Below, in pieces: positions 8,107 through 16,033 of a DNA stretch of 64,000 nucleotides. A program made the position numbers and the translations under genes. The DNA is taken from the NCBI GenBank assembly GCA_959602365.1, contig CAUGSS010000005.1, positions 45,906 to 109,905 on the forward strand, read 5' to 3'. Numbering within the stretch: the first letter of the stretch is position 1; each line of letters opens with the position of its first letter. The DNA is from an uncultured Eubacteriales bacterium (lineage in GTDB: Bacteria > Bacillota > Clostridia > Oscillospirales > Oscillospiraceae). A model generated the notes under the pieces. That model saw only the letters and a list, made by a program, of their open reading frames with translations. It ran no database searches and had not been told where the DNA came from.

Positions 8107-8261
8107 TCTAAGGATATGTGCAAGACGACGAAAATGAATGCTTTTTTAATGATAGAGTTAAGCATAAAAACATGAGGCGGTTATAATATCCAAAACTGGT
8201 TGGTATTGACCGGTATAAAATAGTAAAGTTTAACTAAAATGGCAAAGAGGGGGGAATTCTA
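8107..8261. other. AT-rich intergenic region between divergent units
   Basis: Markedly AT-rich relative to its surroundings; lies between the divergent TasA-like and feo units. It holds a GTTTAACTA segment near 8227 resembling half of the iron-type repeat. No gene is seen. Confidence 0.4.
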
Positions 8262-8315
8262 TTGACAAACGAAGTTAGTAATATTAAACTAACTTCTGTG
8301 ATTAGGGAGAACTAA
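8262..8315 (+). promoter_or_regulatory. feo promoter with GTTAG/CTAAC metalloregulator sites
   Basis: TTGACA (-35, 8262-8267) is followed at 17 bp by TAAACT (-10, 8285-8290). A perfect inverted repeat AAGTTAGT-N8-ACTAACTT (8272-8295) covers the core promoter, and TTAG-N6-CTAA (8302-8315) lies just downstream near the expected start of transcription. These half-sites resemble DtxR/IdeR/MntR-family operators, which fits repression of ferrous-iron uptake when metal is plentiful. Confidence 0.7.
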
Positions 8316-8389
8316 CCAGCCGGCATACGCCGTTGGCCTGCCCCCTCTAACCGATGAGGCGAATACTGTACTGTGAGGAAGGGTGCGTT

Positions 8390-8602
8390 ATGATGCCATT
8401 GACACTTGCGGCGGTGGGAGAAGAGAACACAATTAAGCGGGTGGGCGGAAAGCCCGAGGTGCGCAAGCATCTGGAGAACCTGGGGTTTGTGGCCGGCAGC
8501 AGTGTGACGGTCATCAGCGCCCTGGGCGGCAATGTCATTGTCCATGTCAAAGATGCCAGAATTGCAATCAGCAAAGAGATGGCACAGAAAATAATGATAT
8601 AG
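8390..8602 (+). CDS. feoA: FeoA-like SH3-fold protein
   Basis: 70 residues with an SH3-like FeoA fold: MPLTLAAVGEEN at the start, then RKHLENLGFVAGSSVTVIS and IVHVKDARIAISKEMAQKI. FeoA is a small cytosolic partner of the FeoB ferrous-iron transporter and is thought to affect its GTPase or assembly. ATG 8390 (or 8393) is chosen for the GAGGAAGGG site; ATG 8354 lacks one. It is the first gene of the iron unit, 26 bp ahead of a second feoA gene. Confidence 0.88.
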   Translation: MMPLTLAAVGEENTIKRVGGKPEVRKHLENLGFVAGSSVTVISALGGNVIVHVKDARIAISKEMAQKIMI

Positions 8603-8628
8603 AGAAAAGAATCAGGAGGCGACCTTTT

Positions 8629-8850
8629 ATGAAGACATTGAAGGACACCCGGGTGGGCGAGACCGTCAGGGTGGTAAAGCTCCACGGTGAGGGCGCTATC
8701 AAACGCCGCATCATGGATATGGGGATTACCAAGGGTGTGGAGATCTACATCCGCAAGGTGGCACCCTTCGGCGACCCGGTGGAGTGCACTGTCCGGGGTT
8801 ACGAGCTGTCCGTCCGCAAGGCGGAGGGAGAGATGATCGAGGTGGAATGA
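8629..8850 (+). CDS. feoA: Second FeoA-like protein
   Basis: 73 residues. The typical FeoA sequence features are KTLKDTRVGETVRVVKLHGE, RRIMDMGITKGVEIYIRKVAPFGDPVECTVRGYELSVRKAE. Tandem feoA genes before feoB are common in Firmicutes; the two proteins here are diverged, so they probably have different roles. The gene is preceded by AGGAGG and followed by a 132-bp gap before feoB with no obvious terminator. Confidence 0.92.
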   Translation: MKTLKDTRVGETVRVVKLHGEGAIKRRIMDMGITKGVEIYIRKVAPFGDPVECTVRGYELSVRKAEGEMIEVE

Positions 8851-8982
8851 CACCTGAGCAGAGGGCGGCGCCCCCTGCAAAACGTGGAAAGAGAAAGCGC
8901 CGGGGCGTGCCTTTGACGCTTACTTTTTGAATGATGGGTTAGCTGAAACAAACTCGGCTGACAGAAAAGAGAGGAGCCTATT

Positions 8983-11466
8983 ATGAGTCTGCGTATTGCC
9001 TTGGCGGGCAACCCGAACAGCGGTAAGACCACCCTGTTCAATGCGTTGACCGGCGCAAACCAGTTCGTCGGCAACTGGCCCGGCGTCACCGTGGAGAAGA
9101 AGGAGGGTAAGCTGAAAAAGCACAGCGATGTCACCATCGCCGACCTGCCCGGCATCTACTCCCTGTCCCCCTACACTCTGGAAGAAGTGGTGGCCCGGAA
9201 CTATCTGATCCATGAGCGCCCCGACGCCATTCTGAACATTGTGGACGGAACCAACCTGGAGCGAAACCTCTACCTGACCACTCAGCTCACTGAGCTGGGC
9301 ATCCCGGTGGTGGTGGCGGTCAACATGATGGACCTGGTCCGCAAGAACGGGGATAAAATCAACATCAAAGAGCTGTCCCGCCAGTTAGGGTGCCCGGTGA
9401 TGGAGATCTCCGCCCTGAAGGGCACCGGCGTCATGGAAGCCGCTGAGGCCGCCATCCAGGCCGCTCAGTCCGGCAGGACCATTCCCCAGCACACCTTCTC
9501 CGGACCGGTGGAGCACGCCATTGCCCACATTGAGGAGGCGGTGCTCCACGACCAGCCCGAGGAGCGGCAGCGCTGGTACGCCATCAAGATTTTTGAGCGG
9601 GACGAAAAAGTGCTGGAGCAGCTGAAGATTTCCGCGGATACCATGGCCCATATTGAGAAGGATATCAAGGCCGCCGAGGAGGAGCTGGATGATGACGCGG
9701 AGAGCATCATCACCAACGAGCGCTATCTGTACATCTCCGGCATCATGGGTGGCGTGATGACCCGGAAGTCCACCCAGAAGCTGACCACCTCCGACAAGAT
9801 CGACAAGGTGGTCACCAACCGCTTCGCGGCTCTGCCCATCTTCGCGCTGGTAATGATCGTGGTCTACTGGGTGGCCATGGGCCCCTTCGGCAGCATGCTG
9901 ACCGACTGGGCCAACGACGGCCTGTTTGGCGACGGCTGGCACCTGCTGGGCATCGGCTCCGCCGGCTACAGTCAGGACGCCGACGAGTACGGCGAGGCCT
10001 CCAATATCGTGAATGGCTACATCGAGGCCCAGGGGCTAGACGACGTGGCCGCCGCCCTGGACAGTGCGGCCGAGGACTATGATCCCTCTGCTGCGGTGGC
10101 CGCCCTGGCCGCTATGAGCGGGGAAGTGGATCCCGCCTACAGCTTCACCTACGGTGTGGAGGACGAGGAGACCCTGGAGGTCACCACGGAATCCGCCACC
10201 GGCGAAGATGTGGTGGCCGCCGCCGATGTGTTAACCTCCTATAACTGCGAGGAGCCCGACCCCGCTGCCTACGGCGTCTGGGTGCCCGGCATCCCGGTGC
10301 TGGTGGAGGGCGGACTGAACGCCCTGAACTGCGCTGACTGGCTCAGCGGCCTGGTGCTGGACGGCATCGTAGGCGGCGTGGGCGCCGTGCTGGGCTTCGT
10401 GCCCCAGATCCTGGTGCTGTTCATTTTCCTGGGCTTCCTGGAGACCTGTGGCTATATGGCCCGGATTGCCTTTATCCTGGACCGGGTCTTCCGCAAGTTC
10501 GGCCTGTCCGGCAAGTCCTTCATCCCCTTCCTGGTGGGCATGGGCTGCGGCATCCCGGGCATCATGGCCTCCCGGACCATTGAAAATGAGAAGGACCGGC
10601 GGATGACCATCATGACCACCACCTTCATCCCCTGCGGCGCCAAACAGCCTTTTATCGCCATGATCGCCGGCGCCATCTTCGGCGGCTCCCCGGTGATCGC
10701 CTGGGCGGCCTACTTCATGGGCATCGCCGCCATCATCTGCTCCGGCATCATCCTGAAGAAGACGAAGCTCTTCGCCGGCGACCCGGCCCCCTTCGTCATG
10801 GAACTGCCCGCCTACCACATGCCCACCGCCGGCACCATTCTCCACTCCATGTGGGAGCGGGGCTGGTCCTTCATCAAGAAGGCGGGCACCATTATCCTGC
10901 TCTCCACTATCGTGATCTGGTTCCTGAGCTATTTCGGCTTTGTGGACGGCGCCTTCACCATGCTCTCGGAGGATCAGCTGGACAGCTCTATCCTGGCTTC
11001 CATCGGCGGCGCGGTCGCCTGGATCTTTGCCCCCCTGGGCTTCGGCAGCTGGCAGGCCACCGTGGCCTCGGTCACCGGCCTGGTGGCCAAGGAGAACATC
11101 GTGGCCACCATGGGTATTGTCTTCGGCGGTGAGAACGTCTACGCCACCATTGCCGCCTCCTTCACCGCCCTGTCCGGCTACGCCTTCCTGACCTTCAACC
11201 TGCTGTGCGCCCCCTGCTTTGCCGCCATGGGCGCCATCAAGCGGGAGATGAACAGCGCCAAGTGGTTCTGGATTGCCATCGGCTATCAGTGCGTCTTCGC
11301 CTATCTGGTCAGCCTGTGCATCTACCAGTTCGGCATGCTGTTCACCGGCCACTTCGGCGTCGGGACCGTGGTCGCCATCATCGTCTTCATCGCCTTTGTC
11401 TACCTGCTGGTCCGCCCCGCCGACCGGAAGAAGGCCCTGAAGGGCCAGGCGGCTGCCAGGGTGTAA
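8983..11466 (+). CDS. feoB: FeoB ferrous iron transporter
   Basis: 827 residues. The N-terminal G domain has G1 GNPNSGKTTLFNALTG, the NWPGVTVE switch, G3 DLPGIYSL and G4 NMMD. The membrane part holds two Gate regions with a conserved Cys (MGCGIPGIMASRTIEN and IPCGAKQPF) thought to line the Fe(II) path. Between the first membrane segment and the core is an acidic Ala/Asp/Glu-rich insertion at about residues 335-415, larger than in E. coli FeoB. FeoB drives Fe(II) uptake in anoxic settings. Ribosome site GAGAGGAG. Expression is likely iron-controlled from the 8262-8315 promoter. Confidence 0.96.
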   Translation: MSLRIALAGNPNSGKTTLFNALTGANQFVGNWPGVTVEKKEGKLKKHSDVTIADLPGIYSLSPYTLEEVVARNYLIHERPDAILNIVDGTNLERNLYLTTQLTELGIPVVVAVNMMDLVRKNGDKINIKELSRQLGCPVMEISALKGTGVMEAAEAAIQAAQSGRTIPQHTFSGPVEHAIAHIEEAVLHDQPEERQRWYAIKIFERDEKVLEQLKISADTMAHIEKDIKAAEEELDDDAESIITNERYLYISGIMGGVMTRKSTQKLTTSDKIDKVVTNRFAALPIFALVMIVVYWVAMGPFGSMLTDWANDGLFGDGWHLLGIGSAGYSQDADEYGEASNIVNGYIEAQGLDDVAAALDSAAEDYDPSAAVAALAAMSGEVDPAYSFTYGVEDEETLEVTTESATGEDVVAAADVLTSYNCEEPDPAAYGVWVPGIPVLVEGGLNALNCADWLSGLVLDGIVGGVGAVLGFVPQILVLFIFLGFLETCGYMARIAFILDRVFRKFGLSGKSFIPFLVGMGCGIPGIMASRTIENEKDRRMTIMTTTFIPCGAKQPFIAMIAGAIFGGSPVIAWAAYFMGIAAIICSGIILKKTKLFAGDPAPFVMELPAYHMPTAGTILHSMWERGWSFIKKAGTIILLSTIVIWFLSYFGFVDGAFTMLSEDQLDSSILASIGGAVAWIFAPLGFGSWQATVASVTGLVAKENIVATMGIVFGGENVYATIAASFTALSGYAFLTFNLLCAPCFAAMGAIKREMNSAKWFWIAIGYQCVFAYLVSLCIYQFGMLFTGHFGVGTVVAIIVFIAFVYLLVRPADRKKALKGQAAARV

Positions 11467-11515
11467 CGGGGTATCGGACACAGCGCAGCGAAATATGACC
11501 TGAGGAGGGATTTCT

Positions 11516-11695
11516 GTGATCGCATGGATCGTCGCCAACATCGGCACCATTTTGGTGGCCCTGGCGGTACTGGGCGTGGTTGCGGCTGTCATCGCAGTGA
11601 TGCGCCGGGACAGGAAACAGGGCAAGCCCTCCTGCGGCGGCTCCTGCGGAAGCTGCGGCGGCTGCGGCGCCTGCCACCATTCCCGCAAAGTATAA
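11516..11695 (+). CDS. FeoB-associated Cys-rich membrane protein
   Basis: 59 residues from GTG 11516 with a strong GAGGAGG site. One N-terminal membrane helix (about residues 8-30) is followed by a basic stretch and a Cys-Gly cluster SCGGSCGSCGGCGACHH, with five Cys and two His. Such small proteins follow feoB in many clostridia and probably bind iron at the inner face of the membrane. Direct placement 49 bp after feoB supports cotranscription. Confidence 0.88.
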   Translation: MIAWIVANIGTILVALAVLGVVAAVIAVMRRDRKQGKPSCGGSCGSCGGCGACHHSRKV

Positions 11696-11699
11696 TTGT

Positions 11700-11787
11700 T
11701 CCGGGGACGCCGCAGGCGTCCCCGGAGCAGAGCCGCCGGGCTCCGGTCCCCCACAGGGACCGGAGCGGACGGGGCAAATCCCTGTTT
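11700..11787. repeat. Two GC-rich stem-loops after the feoB unit
   Basis: The first stem is CCGGGGACGCC with GGCGTCCCCGG around a 3-nt loop; the second is GCTCCGGTCCC with GGGACCGGAGC around a 5-nt loop. Neither has a proper T-run. They may pause or partly terminate feo transcription, or stabilise the mRNA end. Confidence 0.5.
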
Positions 11788-11821
11788 GGACGCTGTCACA
11801 GGCGTCTGAACTTTACAAGAT

Positions 11822-11841
11822 TGGTTAGTCATAGCTAACCA
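11822..11841 (+). promoter_or_regulatory. Metalloregulator-type inverted repeat
   Basis: TGGTTAG-N6-CTAACCA is a perfect 7-bp inverted repeat 20 bp before the DUF2325 start. The TTAG-N6-CTAA spacing equals that of the second site at the feo promoter, so one regulator probably controls both units. Confidence 0.65.
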
Positions 11842-11860
11842 CTTGGAAAGGAGCGCAATC

Positions 11861-12145
11861 ATGAGTGTTGTCATCTTAGGCGGAAACGAATGTATGGTCC
11901 GAAAGTACAAGGAGCTTTGCCAGCAATACCAATGTCAGGCCAAGGTGTTCGCGAAACCCATCGGCAGCTTGAAGAATAAGCTGGGTTCGCCGGATCTTCT
12001 GGTCTGCTTTACCAGCACCATGTCCCACAAGATGCTGCGCAGCGCCATGAACGAGCTCAAGGGCCAGGACACCGTCATCGCCCACTGCCCCACCAGCTCC
12101 ATCTCCGCCCTGCGGGGGGTGCTGGAGACCCACGCGGGGGGCTGA
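11861..12145 (+). CDS. DUF2325 protein
   Basis: 94 residues: SVVILGGNECMVRKYKELC, then a CQAKVF segment and LVCFTSTMSHKMLRSAMNE, with an HCPTSS motif near the end. This matches the DUF2325 family, small Rossmann-like proteins often near iron or redox genes in Firmicutes. ATG 11861 has AAAGGAG upstream; the ATG at 11843 does not. It overlies a GTTAG/CTAAC operator, so it is likely iron-controlled. Biochemical role unknown. Confidence 0.85.
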   Translation: MSVVILGGNECMVRKYKELCQQYQCQAKVFAKPIGSLKNKLGSPDLLVCFTSTMSHKMLRSAMNELKGQDTVIAHCPTSSISALRGVLETHAGG

Positions 12146-12148
12146 GAG

Positions 12149-12706
12149 ATGCCGGAGGAAATGGTCATCCGCCACTGTTCCCCCACACTGGCGGGGCTGA
12201 AGACAGGCAGCCTGTTCTCCTGCCGCTATGAGACGGAGGAGGCGCTGCGGGAGGATGTGCGGGCGATGAACCGCCTGCTGGTGCCCAAGGGGCTGCGGGT
12301 GCTCTCGCTGCGCTATCGGGAGGGGCTGGCGCTGATCTATCTGTACCGGCCGGACCGGCTGGACCGGGATTTGACCGCGCCGGCGGCGGCACGGCTGCTG
12401 GAGGAGCGGGGCTATCCCTGCGGAAACGCGGATCTGTGCGTGGTCAAGCTGCTCCATCAGCTCCGGGAGCGGCGGGAGTTTCCCCATGAGATCGGCCTGT
12501 TTTTGGGCTATCCGCCCGACGATGTGGAGGGATTTATCCGCTGGGGCGCCCAGTGCTACAAGTGTGTCGGGGACTGGAAGGTGTATGGGGATGAGGCGCG
12601 GGCCCGGCGCCTGTTCGCCCAGTACAAGGCGTGTACCCGGTCCTACCAGGCCCAGTGGCGCCGGGGCAAGACGGTGGAGCAGCTGGCAGTTGCCCAGCCG
12701 GCCTGA
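12149..12706 (+). CDS. DUF3793 protein
   Basis: 185 residues with the DUF3793 features: an N-terminal HCSPTLAGLKTGSLFSC, a middle LLHQLRE, GLFLGYPPDDVEGF and a C-terminal GAQCYKCVGDWKVYGD. The family is typical of clostridia and usually lies beside flavodoxin and feo genes, as here. Conserved Cys residues suggest metal or redox function. The gene starts 3 bp after the DUF2325 stop and is followed by a flavodoxin gene, so the three are almost certainly one operon. Confidence 0.85.
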   Translation: MPEEMVIRHCSPTLAGLKTGSLFSCRYETEEALREDVRAMNRLLVPKGLRVLSLRYREGLALIYLYRPDRLDRDLTAPAAARLLEERGYPCGNADLCVVKLLHQLRERREFPHEIGLFLGYPPDDVEGFIRWGAQCYKCVGDWKVYGDEARARRLFAQYKACTRSYQAQWRRGKTVEQLAVAQPA

Positions 12707-12736
12707 CAAAACCATGCAGAGAAAGGAATGTTAGCT

Positions 12737-13159
12737 ATGCAAATCGCAATCGTCTATTGGAGCGGAACCGGCAACACGGAGGCCATGGCCCAGGCTGTGG
12801 CGGAGGGCGCCCGGAGCAGAGGTGCCCAGGTAGAGCTGCTGCCCTGCGCCGCTTTTGACGCGGGGATGGTCTCCGGTTTTGATGCCATCGGCTTCGGCTG
12901 CCCGGCCATGGGGGCCGAGGTGTTGGAGGAGACCGAGTTCGACCCCATGTTTTCCGCCTGCCTGCCGGAATTGAGCGGCAAACGGGTGGCCCTGTTCGGC
13001 TCCTACGGATGGGGGGACGGAGAGTGGATGCGCCAGTGGGAGGACAGCTGTGCCAGGGCCGGGGTCAGCCTGGTCTCGGAGGGGCTCATCTGCTGTGGAT
13101 ATCCCGACGAGAGCGCCCTGGAGCAGTGCAAAACCCTGGGCGTGTCCCTGGCGGAGTGA
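12737..13159 (+). CDS. Flavodoxin
   Basis: 140 residues with the FMN phosphate loop SGTGNTEAMA near residue 10 and the flavodoxin pattern GFGCPAMGAE (50s loop) and FGSYGWGDGEWM (90s loop). It is a small cytosolic electron carrier that replaces ferredoxin when iron is scarce, which fits its place after DUF2325 and DUF3793. ATG 12737 is chosen over ATG 12728 because GAAAGGA lies 9 nt upstream. Confidence 0.93.
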   Translation: MQIAIVYWSGTGNTEAMAQAVAEGARSRGAQVELLPCAAFDAGMVSGFDAIGFGCPAMGAEVLEETEFDPMFSACLPELSGKRVALFGSYGWGDGEWMRQWEDSCARAGVSLVSEGLICCGYPDESALEQCKTLGVSLAE

Positions 13160-13170
13160 GATATAGAGGC

Positions 13171-13209
13171 AAAAGAAGGCCCTTCCCCCCAGGGGAAGGG
13201 CCTTCGTCT
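13171..13209. terminator. Rho-independent terminator
   Basis: Stem of 14 bp (GAAGGCCCTTCCCC 13175-13188; complement 13192-13205) with a 3-nt loop. The A-run on the left gives a T-run on the minus strand, so it may act for both converging units. Confidence 0.75.
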
Positions 13210-13425
13210 GTCGGCGCGCCTGCGCGCTTGTGTGGATTGGCCGTCTGTCCAAAGCGGCGCCGGGCGCTGCGGGGACGGCGCCGCCCGGGCGCGGAGGGCC
13301 ATGGGAGGCCGGAGTCAGGTGTGCCGCAGCATTGGCAGGGGCCGGGGCTGTTGATCGGCCCCGGCCCCCTGTTGTCAGCGATCTCTGGGCGGAATATGCC
13401 CGGGATGGAGGGACGGCCTGCCGGT
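13210..13425. other. GC-rich intergenic region
   Basis: No credible gene. It contains another GC-only inverted repeat (about 13335-13371) without a T-run on either side, just beyond the end of the minus-strand HD gene. Confidence 0.4.
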
Positions 13426-13986
13426 TCAGTCCACGTTTTCGCTGGCCTGCATGGCCTTCAGGGTCCGTTCCATCAGTTCGCTCAGATCCCAGCCCAGCAG
13501 CTCGGCTCCCTGCTGAATGATGTCCCGGGAGCAGCCGGCGGCGAACTTCTTGTCTTTGAATTTCTTCTTCAGAGATTTCAGCTCCATGTCCTGGACGCTC
13601 TTGGAGGGGCGCATCAGAGCTGCGGCTCCGATCAGGCCGGTGAGTTCATCCACGGCGAACAGCACCTTTTCCATCTGGTGCTCCGGGGCAATATCTGAGG
13701 CAGTGGCCCCCCAGCCGTGGCTGGCGGTGGCGCGGATGATGGATTCGTCCAGCCCTTTTTCCCGCATCAGCTCCTGGCTCTTGACGCAGTGTTCCTCGGG
13801 CCAGCGCTCAAAGTCCAGGTCGTGGAGAATGCCCACCGCCTGCCAGAAGTCGGCTTCCTCCCCGTAGCCCAGTTCCTGGGCAAACCAGCGCATCACATCT
13901 CCCACGATGCGGCCGTGCTTGAGGTGGAATTCCCCCTGGTTGTATTCTTGCAGCAGCTCATAGGCCTGCCGGGGTGTTGGAATCAT
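13426..13986 (-). CDS. HD-domain hydrolase
   Basis: 186 residues. The HD pattern is visible as LKHGRIVGDVMRWFA, then GILHDLDFERWPEEH, then a later His (TASHGWG) and an Asp (AVDELTG). HD proteins hydrolyse phosphate esters, often of nucleotides; substrate unknown here. The start (strong AGGAGG) lies 29 bp inside the end of the upstream C39-like gene, so translation is coupled within a three-gene minus-strand unit. Confidence 0.85.
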   Translation of the reverse strand: MIPTPRQAYELLQEYNQGEFHLKHGRIVGDVMRWFAQELGYGEEADFWQAVGILHDLDFERWPEEHCVKSQELMREKGLDESIIRATASHGWGATASDIAPEHQMEKVLFAVDELTGLIGAAALMRPSKSVQDMELKSLKKKFKDKKFAAGCSRDIIQQGAELLGWDLSELMERTLKAMQASENVD

Positions 13987-14626
13987 CTTGCAAACCTCCT
14001 GTCATGTCCGTGTCGGGGATGCCGGCATCTCCCGCGGCGGGTGTGGTCTTGGTATTGAAAATCAGTACGGCCTCCCGTTTTTCCACCGGGCCCAGAGCGT
14101 AGTCCAGCGTGCTCTCTGAGTTGAGCAGCCGCAGGGGAATGCGGCGGTTGTAGGCGTCGGGGTGGTCCCAGATCACTTCTACCGAGTTGTCGTCATAATC
14201 ACCCTCCCAGTGGTAGGGGTCAAAGGCCAGCGCACAGTCCCCCTCCACGCCGGTGAGCAGAATATAGTGGCCCACGTCCAGAATGAGGCGCTGCACCACC
14301 GTGCCGCCCTGGCGCAGGGCCTCCAGGATCTGGCTGCCCTCCTCCAGGTGGACCTCCGCCCCGGAGAGGTAGCGGCAGGCCACTGGCAGCCGGCCGGTTT
14401 TGCCATAGCTGGTGAGCCAGTTGCTGAGGAACATCATGGCAGTGGCGGAGGTGCCGGTTTTGCCGCTGATGCCCTCGGCGCTGTAACCGTCCAGGCAGTA
14501 CAGCGAGATATTGCGCAGCACCTCCGGAGGGATTTCCTCCCGGTCAAAAAGGTAACTGATGGCGTTTTGCAGACAGGCAGGGCCGCAGTCGTACTCGGAA
14601 AACTGGTAGCGCAGCGGAGTTTTCAT
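13958..14626 (-). CDS. C39-like cysteine peptidase domain protein
   Basis: 222 residues starting KTPLRYQFSEYDCGPACLQNA. The YDCGPACLQNA block is the nucleophile region of the C39 bacteriocin-processing peptidase fold, and VGHYILLTGV with FDPYHWEG gives the His and Asp/Asn regions. There is no transporter domain and no signal peptide, so it is a stand-alone cytosolic C39-like protein, possibly an amidohydrolase or processing enzyme. ATG 14626 overlaps the stop of the upstream M20 gene by 4 nt. Confidence 0.75.
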   Translation of the reverse strand: MKTPLRYQFSEYDCGPACLQNAISYLFDREEIPPEVLRNISLYCLDGYSAEGISGKTGTSATAMMFLSNWLTSYGKTGRLPVACRYLSGAEVHLEEGSQILEALRQGGTVVQRLILDVGHYILLTGVEGDCALAFDPYHWEGDYDDNSVEVIWDHPDAYNRRIPLRLLNSESTLDYALGPVEKREAVLIFNTKTTPAAGDAGIPDTDMTGGLQDDSNTPAGL

Positions 14627-15813
14627 CCTTCCACCTCCCCTTGGGACAGCCACCACAGGGCATAGGCGGCGTAGAGCGCGGCGCCGATGGGCAGGGTGGA
14701 CTCGTCGATGTCAAAATAGCCGTTGTGGGCCGGGTTGAGGGTGCCGGGCAGTTCCGGATTGCCGGTGCCCAGGTAGGCGTAGGCCCCGGGGACCGCCCGG
14801 TTGAACTCGGCGAAGTTGTCTCCCCCCAGGGAGAAGGGCCGGTCCCGGATGATCCGCACCCCGGGGATGGCGGCCTGGGCAGCCGCGGCGGCCTCCCGGC
14901 AGACCTGATCGTCGTTGTAGAGAGCGGAGCAGATGCCCGTCCAGACCACCTCCGCCGTGCCGCCGTAGAGGGCCGCGGTCTGGGCCGCGGCCTGGTCGAT
15001 CTTCTCCCTGGCCCAGTCCCGGGTGGCCTGGGTGATGGTGCGGGTGGTGCCCTCCAGCACCGCCTCCTCCGCCAGGGCATTGTAGGTGGTGCCGGCGTTC
15101 AGCTTGCCCACCCCCAGGATGACCGGCTCCACCGGGGAGGTGCACCGGGCCTCCAGGGCCTGCAGGGCCACCACCAGATGGCTGGCGATATAGATGGCGT
15201 CGGCCCCCAGCTGGGGGGTGGAGACGTGGGCGGCCTTGCCGTGGATCAGGATGCGGAACTGATCCACCGCCGCGTTGTTCAGCCCCGGGGTGAGGCTCAC
15301 TGTGCCGGCGGGGATTTCGTGAGCGGTGTGCAGCCCAAAGACCCGCTCCACCCCTTCCAGGGCGCCCGCCTCAATAAAGTCAAATGCGCCAAGCCCAACC
15401 TCTTCTCCGGGCTGAAAGATCAGCCGGATCTCGCCGCCGAAGTGTTCCCGCTGCTCAGCCAGCAGCCGGGCCGCGCCCAGCAGGCAGGCGGTGTGGGCGT
15501 CGTGGCCGCAGGCGTGCATGACCCCGTCGGTTTGGGAGCGGTAGGAGACCTGGTTCAGCTCCTGGATGGGCAGTGCGTCGATATCGGCCCGCAGCCCTAC
15601 TGTGTGTCCGCCGGGCCGCGTGCCGCGAAGAATGCCCAGCACCCCGGTAGCCCCCACCCGCCGGTGAGGGATCTGCCATCGGTTCAGCTGGGCCTCGATC
15701 CATTGGGCGGTGTAATGCTCCTCCATGGCCAGTTCCGGGTGGGCATGCAGCTCCCGGCGGCAGGCGGTCAGCTCTTGGCCCAGGGATTGGGCGCGGGCGT
15801 ATAAATCAACCAT
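14623..15813 (-). CDS. M20D-family amidohydrolase
   Basis: 396 residues. Motifs: CRRELHAHPELAMEE, TVGLRADIDALPI, MHACGHDAHTACLLGAARLL (metal-binding Cys and His of the M20D/IAA-aminoacid-hydrolase group), LIFQPGEEVGLGA (catalytic Glu), and SLGGDNFAEF near the end. Such enzymes cleave N-acyl amino acids or related amides with two metal ions. The start at 15813 is preceded by AAGGAGG; the longer open frame to 15918 has no such site. It leads a unit with the C39-like and HD genes. Confidence 0.92.
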   Translation of the reverse strand: MVDLYARAQSLGQELTACRRELHAHPELAMEEHYTAQWIEAQLNRWQIPHRRVGATGVLGILRGTRPGGHTVGLRADIDALPIQELNQVSYRSQTDGVMHACGHDAHTACLLGAARLLAEQREHFGGEIRLIFQPGEEVGLGAFDFIEAGALEGVERVFGLHTAHEIPAGTVSLTPGLNNAAVDQFRILIHGKAAHVSTPQLGADAIYIASHLVVALQALEARCTSPVEPVILGVGKLNAGTTYNALAEEAVLEGTTRTITQATRDWAREKIDQAAAQTAALYGGTAEVVWTGICSALYNDDQVCREAAAAAQAAIPGVRIIRDRPFSLGGDNFAEFNRAVPGAYAYLGTGNPELPGTLNPAHNGYFDIDESTLPIGAALYAAYALWWLSQGEVEG

Positions 15814-16033
15814 GGCAAATCCTCCTTTTCCTTCCCTTTCCTTCCCTGAGATCGGCGCAGCCGGGCCGGATTTGGAAAAATATGAGCCTATCATATCACC
15901 CTGCCCCCCATCTGTCAACGTGTCCGCGGGGGTGGGAAAAGGTGGGAGAGAAGGAGAAAAAGGGACTTCTCAAATGGAACGGGATTGACTATAATATTAC
16001 AAGAAACGCATCTATCCGAGGAGGGCAATCACT
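15814..16033. promoter_or_regulatory. Divergent intergenic region before the Sel1 gene
   Basis: A TATAAT close to 15990 is a likely -10 for the plus-strand Sel1 gene, with a poorly matching -35. GGAGGGCAA supplies its ribosome site. No gene is seen. Confidence 0.5.

Noticed and set aside
10231..11910. Long minus-strand open frame opposite feoB
   Set aside because: It is a shadow of the high-GC feoB coding frame, with His/Gly/Asp-rich low-complexity translation and no ribosome site.
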